Positions 53,725 to 64,000 of a stretch of 64,000 bases of DNA are shown in pieces. How positions within the stretch are numbered: the first letter of the stretch is position 1; each line of letters starts with the position of its first letter. Both the position numbers and the translations under genes were made by a program. Under the pieces are notes generated by a model. It saw nothing but the letters and a program-made list of their open reading frames with translations, ran no database searches and was not told where the DNA came from. The stretch comes from Ascaris suum (lineage: Eukaryota > Nematoda > Chromadorea > Rhabditida > Ascarididae), in assembly GCA_013433145.1 (NCBI GenBank), contig CM024170.1, positions 9,125,366 through 9,189,365 on the forward strand, in the 5' to 3' direction.

Positions 53725-53996
53725 TTATTTTAACTTCTTCAATGGATGATCGTTGCGTTGCATCGCACTTTTCATTTGATGGATTGATGTCACGTCGCTG
53801 GGCGTCACGTCAATCGCTGGAAAAGTTTTGCGATCGAAATTCACTGGGCAATAAAGACTCGCTCGTCGTTGTCGTGAATACGATTGACGTGCGTTCTTCG
53901 GCGTTAAAGTTTTTGGCAAATTGCGTCACAAATGAGCTTACTTTCATTTCCTTTCATAAAGATTCCCTTGTTGATTGCATTTCGATCTCATGTTGA
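53725..53996. other. GC-richer open region with repeated ACGTCA-type motifs
   Basis: Plus: ATG at 53742, 84 codons (MDDRCVASHFSFDGLMSRRW). Minus: 53919-53725, 64 codons, hydrophilic (NFDRKTFPAIDVTPSDVTSI), no ATG inside the first part. The DNA has TCACGTC at 53790 and 53805 and TTGACGTG at 53884, resembling bZIP (CRE-like) sites; repeated motifs also explain why both strands stay open. Coding or regulatory cannot be decided. Confidence 0.25.
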
Positions 53997-54336
53997 TTAC
54001 AATGATGCTATTTGAGTATTTCTAGTTCCTTTCTCTATAAGTCTTTCTTGAATAGATGACGATTTTTGAGGAGTTGCATAATAAGATAATTCCATAAATA
54101 CGATAATATAAGTCTGTGCTTAAATATGAGCTTTCATTCCAAGCTTAATACTTCTTAATTGCAATCGATCTCATTTTTCTCGCATGTAATATATCTGTTT
54201 CAAATGTTATGAGGGTTTCCTCACATACTTTTCCACTTCAGCCACTAAGTAAATTCCTCCTCTTCGAATGTTTACTTCAAAATTGCTGGTTTTAAAAGGT
54301 TTGTGAACAATACAATTACTGAGCTTATAGATGAAG

Positions 54337-54361
54337 AAACCGTCAATCATTTTGACGGTTT
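54337..54361. repeat. 10 bp perfect hairpin
   Basis: AAACCGTCAA and TTGACGGTTT are exact inverse complements around a TCATT loop. Confidence 0.75.
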
Positions 54362-55008
54362 ATTTATGATTTTATTGCTGATAAGGTGAAACACAGACGC
54401 GCACATGTGGATGCACAATGATGAGAAACAGCCAATATTGAAGTGTAGCTAATAGAAAATGTCATGCGACTGTTTTACAATCCTTTCGTAGGTATTGCAA
54501 ATGCACGTGCTCATATACGGCCGATAGGTTCATACATCACTTTATGTGAGTGCGTTAATCTATTGATCAGACAGTTACCTTTGTTTCTTCAGTTTACGAT
54601 TGTACAATTTTTATTGTGTTAACCTCCTATGCATTTGCAAATATTTCGTCGTGTAAACTTTTGTTAATTAGCCGACCGATTGCAGAAATATTCTCATCAA
54701 AAAAATTCGTCCTTTTCTACTGTGAAAATGGTTTTTAGTTTTACAATAAAAGTCCTCATTTTTAAAAATTTATTTTCCTTTTTTAGGAACAGCAATGAAG
54801 TTACTCTCTTCTGTTGCACTCTACTAGTATGTCCTCATTTTCGATGAATTTGAGCACTTTTTTGACTCAATTTTATCCACTCTAATTTATTGTCTTTTTC
54901 CTTCATAGAATAATGCATAGGAAATTACTTGCACAAATTAAATCGTCAGATTTTCTGAGCAGTTTCGAGTGAGATTCAATTTTATCGCTCTACTCTTTCA
55001 AAGCATTT

Positions 55009-55200
55009 ATGCTCAAAGACATCGAAAATGAGTCATCCACATCCACCGATCATCTTGGTATATTTCCCCCATTAAAAAGAACCTTTCACAACGATCTTAT
55101 TGATGATGGCGCTCATTTTTGGCGTTTTAGGATATATGCTAAAATGCTAGACAGATTTATATCTCCCACTCATAATTTTTTGTTGAAATATCTTAAATAA
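55009..55200 (+). CDS. Candidate small ORF, 63 aa
   Basis: ATG start; hydrophilic, Asp/Ser/Thr-rich N-terminus (MLKDIENESSTSTDHLGIFP), then basic/aromatic. It lies 65 bp upstream of the next gene but has no donor of the right phase to join it. No domain. Could be chance. Confidence 0.2.
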   Translation: MLKDIENESSTSTDHLGIFPPLKRTFHNDLIDDGAHFWRFRIYAKMLDRFISPTHNFLLKYLK

Positions 55201-55264
55201 AACTACTGTTCGTTTTAAAGAATTATCAAAATTCAGCATCTCTCTCATTCATGAGAATCGCGTT

Positions 55265-55554
55265 ATGAAATTTCGATCAAATAAGATTTTCGTCAAGGTT
55301 GCATATTCGCTGTTATTGTGCATTTCGTTTAGCATTCCATATGCAGATTTCTTTTTTATCGTGCGCCTACTACCGAATATTTTCAGGATATACGTCTACA
55401 ATGTGCATAAGTATATTACGGTCGGAGAAATCCTGGTGAAATCCATCCAAGAACGGGAACTTTGTTGTTTCGAAATGGAAGAGATCAAAGAGTCTGCCGA
55501 TGGTCTTCACGAACCAGTTTCAATTAACGGCAAACTGGGTATCCCTTTCCCGCG
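55265..55554 (+). CDS. Two-exon gene of unknown function, exon 1
   Basis: An acceptor (ATCAAAATTCAG) ends at 55236, 28 nt before the ATG, consistent with spliced-leader addition. Exon 1 encodes 96 residues plus two bases. The N-terminus MKFRSNKIFVKVAYSLLLCI continues with SFSIPYADFFFIVRLLP, a basic stretch and then a long hydrophobic region (signal anchor or signal peptide). It is followed by a hydrophilic part with a Cys pair and acidic run (QERELCCFEMEEIKESADGL) and SINGKLGIPFP. The donor CCGCG|GTATGC is phase 2. The 70 bp intron (55555-55624) ends TTTTCAG and the next exon fits the phase. No family recognised; probably a secreted or membrane protein of about 118 residues. A five-codon upstream ATG in the leader overlaps the start. 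Confidence 0.4.
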
Positions 55555-55624
55555 GTATGCCTTTTTAAGTCGTTGATTGCATAATTTTGTTTTGCTGAAA
55601 TATAAAGCTGTTAGAAATTTTCAG

Positions 55625-55691
55625 AAAATTCAAATTTACAAGTGAGCGGAAGATTGTAATGCACTTTGCTATTGCGCTGTATTTACGCTAA
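55625..55691 (+). CDS. Two-exon gene of unknown function, exon 2
   Basis: After AAATTTTCAG, one base completes an Arg codon and 21 codons follow (KFKFTSERKIVMHFAIALYL plus Arg), then TAA. Short and basic. The other frames through this stretch include one Cys-rich, hydrophobic frame running to about 55800, which would need a different acceptor; it is the main alternative for the gene's end. Confidence 0.35.
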
Positions 55692-56686
55692 GGATATTTT
55701 GCTTTGGTAGCGTCGTAGCCGCAGGTGTGTTAGGAGTTTGTATTCCCTGTATGTTTGACCACGACGTAACTTTGATCGATGTGGCGGATGTTAAAGTATG
55801 ACAGGGATTACATACCAGCGAGAGGTGTGTTTCTGCTTCGACAATGAACCTCGCTCGGGAGCGCACATATTTAGATCTTGAAGATTCCTAGTGGGAATAA
55901 ACCATCGTCTAAATTCGAAAAGTCCGATTCTCGAAGTGTTGCTGTGATGATAATACTGGATTAGGATTGGGCAAATGGCGAGTTTTTGAAATCGCAGCAA
56001 TCAATTGTCATATAAGCATCTCGGAGATTAACTCATTTTAGGACAGTTATTCGTTGGACGGTGCCGCTAGCTCATCTTAGCGTTTAGAAAATATCTCAAC
56101 GTTTTTCTTTTCCAAAAAGTTCTTCGCTTTAAGAATCCATATTGAGAATCCTGGGGGATCGATCGGTGATAAGCTACGGCTTAGTCACCGTCCAATTTAG
56201 ATGGTTGCAAGATGGGTAACATAACATTCCGAAAGTGGAGAAGTTACAGGTTTTGTATAATATTTCCTCATTGCTAATGTTTTTTCTGAGTACTCGTAAA
56301 TATTCCTTTCAATGATCGCATTTTCGAGAGGAAGTCAGAAAGGGATGTTGAGGGAATTTCAAGAAATTTCTCTATTTTCATGCGAATTACTTCATTAATG
56401 CAAAAATTGATGAGTGCTCGCAAATTTCACGTCCCACGTTTCCTCAACGAACTTTTTTCAATGTGCTTCGCAACGAACATTTTTCGCGCATTTCAGCACC
56501 TAAGGAAGCTAGCAATATGTCTCATCAGGAAGCCTTATTAGGTTTTTCTTAGTCATATCGATTAGCGTTCTTTCGCAATGAATTAAAGCAATCGAACATA
56601 GCACACAACATCCTTGCGCGTCGTTTATGGCACGCGTTGCCAACATTTTAGCATATCGAATTCTAGAAACTCCTCTCACTTTTCAG
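55692..56686. other. Intergenic / possible exons on either strand
   Basis: Minus frames at 55866-55669 and 56000-55791 are open and lack ATG. A good acceptor (CGCGCATTTCAG, ending 56496) precedes a short frame PKEASNMSHQEALL that ends at a weak donor. No firm model. Confidence 0.2.
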
Positions 56687-56746
56687 GTTGTTGAGCACAA
56701 TAGCGCAAAGCAAGATGATTTTGTCCAGTTCACACATCATTACTGA
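56687..56746 (+). CDS. Possible short terminal exon
   Basis: A strong acceptor (CTCCTCTCACTTTTCAG) ends at 56686. In phase 0 it is followed by 19 codons (VVEHNSAKQDDFVQFTHHY) and TGA. The upstream partner is not identified. The length is small, so chance is a real alternative. Confidence 0.25.
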   Translation, partial: VVEHNSAKQDDFVQFTHHY

Positions 56747-57023
56747 TATTCCGTAAATATTCCTCATCTCTTCTATCTCTGCTCTCATATATATATTGAC
56801 TCTGCAATCGGTGGGTTGCATAGGCATCTTTATAAGCTCCTTGCCTCCATTCCAGAAGCTAAAAACACTTCAGTGCCTATAAGTGGGGAGATATTGGAAG
56901 GGTTAATATAACCATACACAATTCACTGCTGTATTAGAAATAACAACTTACCGTCACTCTTGGCAAAATTATTGAATATTATGAGTTCTTTAACAAGCTT
57001 TGATCTCCCCTCCTGACCCCGCG

Positions 57024-57221
57024 ATGAGCGTACAAGTAAACAACTTTCGCTACCACCATCTGGACGATGTGCATCATCCAGCTTGTACATACGCAGACCT
57101 TCTTAAACGACAAGAGGAATGTGTTTGTGAATTTCAGACGTATGAGCTTAGTCGGTTAAGTGGTTTGAAACTGAATTTTGGCATGGATTGTACTCAGGCT
57201 GTTGCTTGTGCTTGTGCTTAG
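57024..57221 (+). CDS. Candidate Cys-containing ORF, 65 aa
   Basis: ATG opens 65 codons to TAG, with an AATAAA about 55 nt later. The peptide is hydrophilic and has seven Cys, two of them in EECVCEF and three near the end (CTQAVACACA). A stretch with YAD early on and LSRLSGLKLNFGMD later loosely recalls the spacing in reverse transcriptase palm/thumb segments of non-LTR elements, but the second catalytic Asp is missing and no flanking RT sequence is seen. I leave it as unknown. No signal peptide. Confidence 0.3.
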   Translation: MSVQVNNFRYHHLDDVHHPACTYADLLKRQEECVCEFQTYELSRLSGLKLNFGMDCTQAVACACA

Positions 57222-58888
57222 CGTCAACGTATTCGGGCGGATAAGTTTTCATCCGGCTGAAGCTCAGTGTATGCCAATAAAAGACAAAAAGGAGTGAGAC
57301 AAAGCATTCATTCTCGATGTTCCTTTTTTAATGGGCTCGCCTTATCCTCTTCGTCTAAGAGGTTGGAGATCCCTGCATCGCACTAAGTATTTGAGTCAAA
57401 GACATTAGAAAGGGCCCAGGAGAGGAGATTGGGGGGTGGGAAGGGAGGAGGGAGAACAAGTGGTGTGAATGGAACTCCAGTTGGCTAATAACTTCATTAC
57501 TCGTTTTTTTCAATTTTTCTAGACTCTTATAAGGTTGATTTCACAGTATATTTTGCTGGAGAGGCAAATAAATGAAATGGTTTGGATTTGAAATCGCTCT
57601 TAATCCATTTTCTGATCGTTTTTATCACACACACCAACCTTTCACTCTTCCCTCAAGTTAGCAATAACAATGCTCAGGCCGCATTTCTTAAGGCCTAACG
57701 TTCATAAGACTTGCAGACAACTGCATTAATCGCCACATCACCACCTTCAATTTATAAATGCTTGGTATTGTATCGGTACGTTTACAGAGTATGGTAGTGG
57801 AAGTGTGCAACCAAACGGCTGACTAATATTCTCAGTGTTGCTGAACTTTTTATGAGACAATTAGATGTGAAAGAGGTTTGAATGAAGCCCTGTTTGGGCA
57901 TGAATCTTAGCCAGTCTAGGCCAGTCATTTTCACTAAAAAAGGAAGACTTGAAAACTTGAAACACATGTTGCAGCATAACAGTAAATTCATTTAGATTTA
58001 TTCAATAACGCAAGAGAATAGCGTTTCGTTTTGCATTTTATGCGACACTTAACAAGGTTCGGATTGTCTCGCACTTGCACGACGAATACACTACACTTCC
58101 TAAACGCTTGTGCAAATGAGCAATTTTGCTCACCCTGAACGGACGCTGTTCAGTGCGAGCGGATACGTCTAAATGAACGAAGATTCACTTCCTCACCACT
58201 TGCATTTTTTTATTGCAAGGATGTATTCCTCACAATGTGACTTGATCACGAAACGGACCGTAAAGTTTTCGAGAGCTTCAAACTTTGCTCGGGGAACATG
58301 AAAGCAGCGAAAGTTTTATCTACATGTGCATATGTAGACATATATGTAGTAACAGTAACGTGCACACATATTTAAGCATACAGTGCAAGTTCTTTTTCCT
58401 GTCCAGATTCCTTTCCTGTCGATTCTAATTTTGAACACTTCAAAAACCATCGTGAAATAAGATGAAATACTTTGTCCGACATTTTTCTTCTACTTCAGCG
58501 AAATAGATTCGCCAAAATAGGTGTAGGAATTATTCTTGAAAGGCATTTAAGAATTATTTTCTGCTTTAAACCAGAAAGATTTCCCTTATTTGTCAGCAAT
58601 CAATGAAAAAGCTGCCATACTCTTGCTTAATTGGAATAGAAAACGAGAGTTCTCGCTAAAGCTGTCAGCATTAATGTCTTTGCCCAACGAAGGGATCTGA
58701 AAAAGAGTTGATTGAGACAAGCAACAATCTTTCACCGTACAACATTCATCAAGCAACCGTGCTCCACAATATGACATGCATGTCTTACGATATCTCTTAT
58801 GAATATAAATATGGATAAATAAATAAGTAAATAAATATATATAAATTTATGTAATAAAATATCTATGTATGAATAAACAAAATATCTC

Positions 58889-58891
<3 letters not shown>
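57222..58891. other. Intergenic tract
   Basis: AT-rich; purine-rich G stretch near 57428-57455; partial palindrome CTACATGTGCATATGTAG near 58319-58336. Small minus frames (57991-57782, 58777-58586) are unsupported. Confidence 0.3.

Positions 58892-58969
<78 letters not shown>
58892..58969. repeat. (AT)n microsatellite
   Basis: About 78 bp of AT, preceded by an AAATA/ATAA-rich lead-in from about 58805. Confidence 0.95.
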
Positions 58970-58972
<3 letters not shown>

Positions 58973-60602
58973 GTTATGGTACACATAAAAGAAAGCATTT
59001 TATCTATAATTTTTTCTCTTTGCAAAAATTAATGTCGTAAAATTTCATTATAAACTTGCAAAAAAAAAAATGAAATATTATAAGAGCTTTTGTGATCTAG
59101 AAATGTTTTACTAAACGCACTACACCACTACCTCGGCACTATCGTCATTAAAAGAATAACTAAATTCATAGGGTTCTCTATTCTGAATGTTGTGCTTAAA
59201 TTGAAGGTTCATTCCCTAAGCAAAACAGTTGAAAATCTAGCAACTGAGATTTACCTAAGGAGTTGTTTATTTTATCATATATTGGTTGCGCTTATTTGCA
59301 TATGTTGAATAGAGGGCCCACAAGTGATAGGCAATTAGAAGTTTACATTCTGACACATCTCCCATCTAAGAGGATCACATGCAGATTGCTTTTTAGAATT
59401 ATGCTTATTTTTAGTTAAAGGCTCTCATATTAGCAGCTGTTTATTTTGTTTTATTGCATAAACAATGCGAACAGTGGGATCATTGGGTCAGTGATCTTCG
59501 GTCTATCATCGGCCATATATCATCGATCGCCTCTCGGAACATCCTTGCTTCTTAGAAACTTGTGAAGCAGAAAACTATACGATTGCAAAGCAGATGACAT
59601 AATTATTTGTGGTTTAATTAAAGCTTGTGACGAGTAAAAGTATTGCTAGCTAAGTTAGTAAGGAAGGATCGAGAAAGTTTTCACTGTTTTGAATAAGTGA
59701 TACCTTTATGCTACTTCATATAAATTTGTGCTATCAAAGAAAGGGACTCTTTTCTGAGCAATTAATGGTAGCAATGAGATGGATCTCATATCGTTCCGCT
59801 TCATTGAGGGTCATCAGAAGGCGGTAAACGTATAAGGTGTAAAGCTTATATGCAATAGGTATGAGGTGGCTTGCAGAGAGAAGCAAAGGGGCCGCGAGAG
59901 GAAGGAGAGGCGCAAGAGAAGTTAGTCGTTAAATAAAGCATCCAGGATGAGAAATAAAGTTGAGGTATTAAGTAAGGGAGTTTTTTTTTTTTTTAATGGG
60001 CGCGATTCGTTAGATGAACGAATAAGTGAGCAAACACTCGCTGATGGGCAAACTAAAGGACAGGAGAAGGACAGCGGAAAATAAACATAACGAACCGAAC
60101 CGGAGTAGGACAGACTACTTCTCCTTAATTTCCTTCTTCCTCGTTTTTCACCTCCCACTCTCAGCGCCTTTTCAACTCTCCTTCATCCTTGCCACGTTTT
60201 ATCTTCAGGCCTTTTGCTTGACAGCCCATCTAATATCACCTGATGACTCTCTTTGAAAGCGCAGCGTTGTGGCATTCCTATTCATTTGCCCTTAAGATAA
60301 GACATTTATTCTCCTTTTTTGAATCAGATAATTGTAAGCTGCAATTATGCAAATAACGAACTTTGTAATTTACACGGTACTAGCGGAGCGCATGTTCTCT
60401 CAACGGTTATGTTAATCTTTGAAAAAACGAAGGCAGGAAGAGAGAAGAGGGGACTTTGATCGATTTTTTGCGTTTCATGAGGAAAACAACGCTTCTGAAA
60501 TTCACGCTAAAGAGATACTATCCGAAAATTTGGAAATAACCGTAGGAAAAATTTGGTCGTGTTATTCCAACAAAGTGTCTACTATAATCGTGTGCGTTTT
60601 TA
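58970..60602. other. Intergenic, one charged candidate exon
   Basis: A plus frame without ATG at 60416-60613 is very charged after an AAGGCAG edge at about 60438 (EERRGDFDRFFAFHEENNAS). No donor of good quality follows. The remainder is AT-rich with an A/G-rich run near 59880-59920 and a T13 run near 59983. Confidence 0.25.
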
Positions 60603-60869
60603 TTACGTCATAAACCTAGTCTTGCTGTTCGCTAACGCTCCCTGAAATGTAATATCCGTGCGTACTGGCAAATCCGACTCTCTAGTCGGGTATGATTTCT
60701 TTGAAAAGGAGCCTCTGTCAGGTGTGTTTATTAGGAATTCGCGCTCTGCCGTATAAATTATCGCTGCTATGATTCTAAAACGGAACGATGCATTTTTCTT
60801 TGCGGAATCTGAGTGTCCTTCCTTCACGTTCCCACATATTCCATATTCTTGTCCATATTTGGGTAGCTC
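60603..60869 (-). CDS. Candidate terminal exon, hydrophilic protein
   Basis: The minus strand is open for 88 codons after a TAG that can act as the acceptor AG (GACACAGCTAG|GAG). The peptide is ELPKYGQEYGICGNVKEGHS, then SAKKNASFRFRIIAAIIYTA, then Ser/Arg/Thr-rich (KKSYPTRESDLPVRTDITFQ). The stop TAA overlaps an AATAAA hexamer, as in the exon at 40445. No ATG in the open stretch near its start; no domain recognised. The plus ATG frame at 60788-60979 overlaps its left end and is hydrophobic. Confidence 0.3.
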   Translation of the reverse strand, partial: ELPKYGQEYGICGNVKEGHSDSAKKNASFRFRIIAAIIYTAEREFLINTPDRGSFSKKSYPTRESDLPVRTDITFQGALANSKTRFMT

Positions 60870-60979
60870 CTAGCTGTGTCGCCTACGTAAGCTTTTTGCT
60901 GTGCAGATTGAACTATGTTTTACTTTTTGATTGTATATCCATTTCAAGTTCGCTACCGTATCATTTTGTTTCACGGTAG

Positions 60980-62667
60980 TACTTTTTATTAGCTTTATTA
61001 ATGTCGATGCCGTTTTTTCTCATTTATTTTCTTTTTGTCGCACAAGTTTGTTTTGCTTAGTTCAGTAGTACGAAGGCAAGTAGTCTGGATAAAGCCAACT
61101 GACAACCAACCGCTCAGTAACGAATGGGGAACGCAGTAACAAAAATAAGCATTTTTACTTAACAACGAATAGTATTTCCCATGTAGCATAACGAGAGTAG
61201 GCTCTTTTCAAGCGTCAAGCCTCCATACTTGTAACCTAATCAGAACGCAGTTTATATCATCCGCTTATCCGCTAAAATTCACCTCAAGGCATTGCTATTC
61301 TAATCATCATCAAGACCTTGTGTTTAGAGATGCGCTGTTGTTTTGTTTCTAATTATAGTGTTGGTTTGAGGATACAGTTAGTACAACGATTCTTGCAAGA
61401 TTTCAATATTTCCAAAGAGTTCACCACGAGTGAATAAATGATGATCGCTTATGTAAATGGTCGAAAACTTTTGCAACGTCTTTTATAGATTTTGGCATAA
61501 CTGTCAAGATATTTCATAAATTTGTTCAAAAATTTCTGATCCTTACCTTCGTACTTCTTGCATTTATTGATGTAAGTTAATGAAAAATCATCGAATATGT
61601 AGAAACTTATTGTATTTTGCCGATTTTTACACAGGGATTTTTGCAAAACTCTCACGCTTCACTTTTGAAATTCATCTGTATGAGGTTGGCGGGGGGGGGG
61701 GGGGAGGGTGGACAAATGTGGACAGATGGTCAGAGTTGTCCTTGCTCATTTACATCTTTCTTATGTTGGCCATTTATTTATAGAATCGTAGTGTTTGCCA
61801 AATTTCCAGCAATGTGAATAACTTTCTCGCCTCGTTTACTATCAAATGTCATTCACAATTGCACTAAAACGGAGAATATTATTACCAATTTTTATAATTG
61901 GTCAGAGTAGCGATGTGTGTTTGAGAAATTTATTTCACATTGAGTAATTTTATATGTTCGCCGGAATTGTCTTATAACATTGCATTCTTTTTTGCATATC
62001 GCAAAATGAGAAAGTATTTTCACTTCGATTCATTCATTCCACATTTTTCGATTTTTAAATATTGCAGAAGAAAGTGATTCAGCATTTTGTTCTTTTACTA
62101 CTGTGTTGGAGAAGATGACTATTAATAGAAAAGTGCAGCCTTTAACATGTACTTTAAGTAACAAATATAAGTTGTGAGATCACGTAGAGGCTACTACCAT
62201 GGCTCAAATCCTTCGAACCTATGGATCATTAACGCCCACCTAACCTCTAAATAAGTTTTTTCATAGGTGAAGAGTGCCAAAATAATCGTTACACGAAAAT
62301 TGTACACAGTTGAGTATTTTATCGTATAAATATAGCGACACATGCATTTATTTGTATATCTGTTTATTTTTGAAGATACATGGAAGATGCTCACTTCGCA
62401 GTTTAATATTTCATGTGCTCCACTGCGTGGATTTCATCGTTGCGCTCTTAATTTCTTCCCTGATGTTTCTTTTCAGTCTTCTCTGTTCATGATAAGCGGT
62501 AGACGTAATAGAAAATTTGTTGCGATAACACATTGATTTGTTAAGTCTAGTTTTCTTTATGGTATAGAAACTGCTCTGATCACTTTTTTTTTACGTCGAA
62601 TTGAACTCTTATCGTATGTGTTGCGCAGCACGGCTCTCATTTCCTATTAATCGCTAGTAGGCACAGA
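60980..62667. other. Intergenic tract
   Basis: AT-rich with a G14 run (61691-61704). Overlapping small frames around 62310-62536 (+) and 62394-62194 (-) lack support. Confidence 0.3.
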
Positions 62668-62877
62668 TCAAAGGAATCGAAAATAAAGGAGAAAGGGCGA
62701 AAATTGGATATGATCATCTCCATTATTTTCGAGTAATAGCACCTGGCTGCGTTGAATCTGTACTGCAGCCAAGTTTCTCCACTTCAAACCATGACCTGCA
62801 TGAATCGTATAGGTCCTAACTTTACCTCCTTCAGGTATGGAATTACTTAGGGCTTTTACATACTTTACAACATACAT
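62668..62877 (-). CDS. Candidate small ORF or first exon, 69 aa
   Basis: ATG at 62877 opens 69 codons to TGA. The first part is well balanced (MYVVKYVKALSNSIPEGGKV, RTYTIHAGHGLKWRNLAAVQ), and after IQRSQ there is a donor-like CAG|GTGCTA, beyond which the sequence turns Phe/Leu-rich as intronic T-rich DNA would. It may therefore be a first exon of about 50 codons. No family recognised. Confidence 0.3.
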   Translation of the reverse strand: MYVVKYVKALSNSIPEGGKVRTYTIHAGHGLKWRNLAAVQIQRSQVLLLENNGDDHIQFSPFLLYFRFL

Positions 62878-62932
62878 TTGTAATGACGCGTGCGGATACT
62901 GTGGTTTGTTGTCACTTTTTTAATGAGAGCTG

Positions 62933-62969
62933 GAATAGGATAGGATAGGATAGAATAGAGTAGAATAGG
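62933..62969. repeat. GGATA/GAATA pentanucleotide repeat
   Basis: About seven imperfect five-base units (GGATAGGATAGGATAGAATA). Confidence 0.85.
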
Positions 62970-63078
62970 CTGCGATCAAGTGAACATGTTCTTGTAAATT
63001 AGCTTCATGCAGCGCGCTTAATTTCGGCGAGGTATTTCTTCCTTTTATTCCTCTCCAACTTTTGATGCTCATTTAGCG

Positions 63079-63246
63079 ATGAATTCTTTTCGCCGAAAAT
63101 TGCTCAACTCTCGTTTGTTACTCTTCTTCCTGCCAGTAATCTGTATATTTCTACAAGCAAGCCATCAGGAAATTCAGTTTTCAGATGCGTTTGTTATAGT
63201 TATGGGTGATGTTGGCTGGCGAGTTTATGTTGCCAAAGGTTTTTGA
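63079..63246 (+). CDS. Secreted-protein N-terminus, unknown function
   Basis: An acceptor (GATGCTCATTTAG) ends at 63076, 2 nt before the ATG, as at trans-spliced gene starts. The 55-codon frame begins with a textbook signal peptide: basic n-region MNSFRRKLLNSR, hydrophobic LLLFFLPVICIFL, and a plausible cleavage after QAS-H or ASH-Q. The mature part QEIQFSDAFVIVMGDVGWRV is short, and the frame ends 19 codons later, or leaves through a GTGATG donor near 63208. Either a very small secreted peptide or, more likely, the first exon of a gene that continues to the right. No family recognised. Confidence 0.4.
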   Translation: MNSFRRKLLNSRLLLFFLPVICIFLQASHQEIQFSDAFVIVMGDVGWRVYVAKGF

Positions 63247-64000
63247 CGCGTATTAGCGAACAAACAGCTGGTAGCAGCCGCATTATCTTAAGAGTAGATA
63301 AAGTAGTCCCTCGTTTCTTGTTTGTCACTCCTTCGCACTAAATTTCCGCTCATACACACATGTCAATGATAACAGAGTAGTGCAGTCGATCACGTCTTTG
63401 CGTCCTCATAATTCATCACTGCTTTTCTTCTCATGAAGTTTGTTTTTCGTCAGATCCAACTTTTATTGTTATGGTGTCTTTGAGAGTCATTATTTTCTGA
63501 TAACGAACAAATTCCTCTTTTCACTCTTTCCCTTACCTCCTCTATCCCCCCCCCCTACCTACTCTACCACCCCGCAAATGGACTAGAAGTGCATCATCTC
63601 TTGTTCATTGTTTCTAGCACAAGGTAATGCTTTTGCGCCGAATATTTCTGCGAATAACCTCACGCAAACAAAACAATGTTTTGTATGATATTTCATTGTT
63701 TTATTGACGTTGCCTTTGTTGTTTCTTATTCAATAGCGAAGTGTTCCCCCTACGTGCCATTACGACCTTAAATCGAAACAGACTCGTTACTGTCGAATCA
63801 ATACCAAATGCCGTACAAATGAGGAATCCATCCGATGTGCGCTTTTAAATTCACCTGGAAGAAATCGTTCTTTCAATATTGATTTGTGTAGACAGTTCAT
63901 TACAAACTATTCTCTGTTAAATTGCTTCTATTTGCTATTATTCTCAGCGAAAAGCTTTCTCTGACTGTTGCCAAAGACTTTTCTCGCCACTGCAGTGGAT
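63247..64000. other. Right edge, no gene fixed
   Basis: AT-rich with a C10 run at 63546-63555. If the gene starting at 63079 continues, this is its intron. No exon with clear acceptor and frame is seen. Confidence 0.3.

Overview
The window looks like AT-rich, gene-poor DNA of a nematode, and a strongylid (hookworm-like) parasite is my best guess. The evidence is: canonical TTTTCAG-type splice acceptors, several lying 2-28 nt upstream of an ATG as expected for spliced-leader addition; short GT-AG introns; long AT, ATCT, poly-G and poly-C tracts; and a tRNA-headed SINE-like element. There are no operons, ribosome binding sites, phage or CRISPR features. I recognise no rRNA and no intact tRNA.

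Layout. At 0.3-1.3 kb (+) is the C-terminal end of an HP1-like gene whose last exon carries a chromo shadow domain. This is the only domain I recognise with reasonable confidence. From 12.9 kb down to 6.5 kb on the minus strand I assemble a spliced gene of three to four phase-compatible exons encoding a Tyr/Arg/Ser/Pro-rich C-terminus. Its introns contain the long AT microsatellite, a perfect hairpin and a SINE. A diverged dispersed repeat occurs at 4.8-5.1 kb and 16.2-16.5 kb. From 17 to 31 kb there is almost only microsatellite, inverted repeats and short ambiguous open frames.

Further right, small genes or gene fragments are suggested by splice context: a membrane-anchored N-terminus at 32.3 kb (+), minus-strand single ORFs at 37.2, 39.6 and 41.4 kb (the last with a poly(A) signal), a GC-rich multi-frame island at 40.5 kb (-), a two-exon gene with a 70 bp intron at 55.3-55.7 kb (+), a Cys-rich ORF at 57.0 kb (+), minus-strand ORFs at 60.6 and 62.7 kb, and a signal-peptide ORF at 63.1 kb (+). 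Tandem repeats occur at 44.6, 45.1 and 48.3 kb.

Limits. Many short frames here look protein-like on both strands at once, so appearance alone is weak evidence. Only calls backed by a domain, phase-compatible splicing or a leader-type acceptor are given above 0.35. All exon joins are inferences from splice signals, without transcript data. The genes found do not form an evident pathway; they look like scattered ends of large-intron genes plus small orphan genes.
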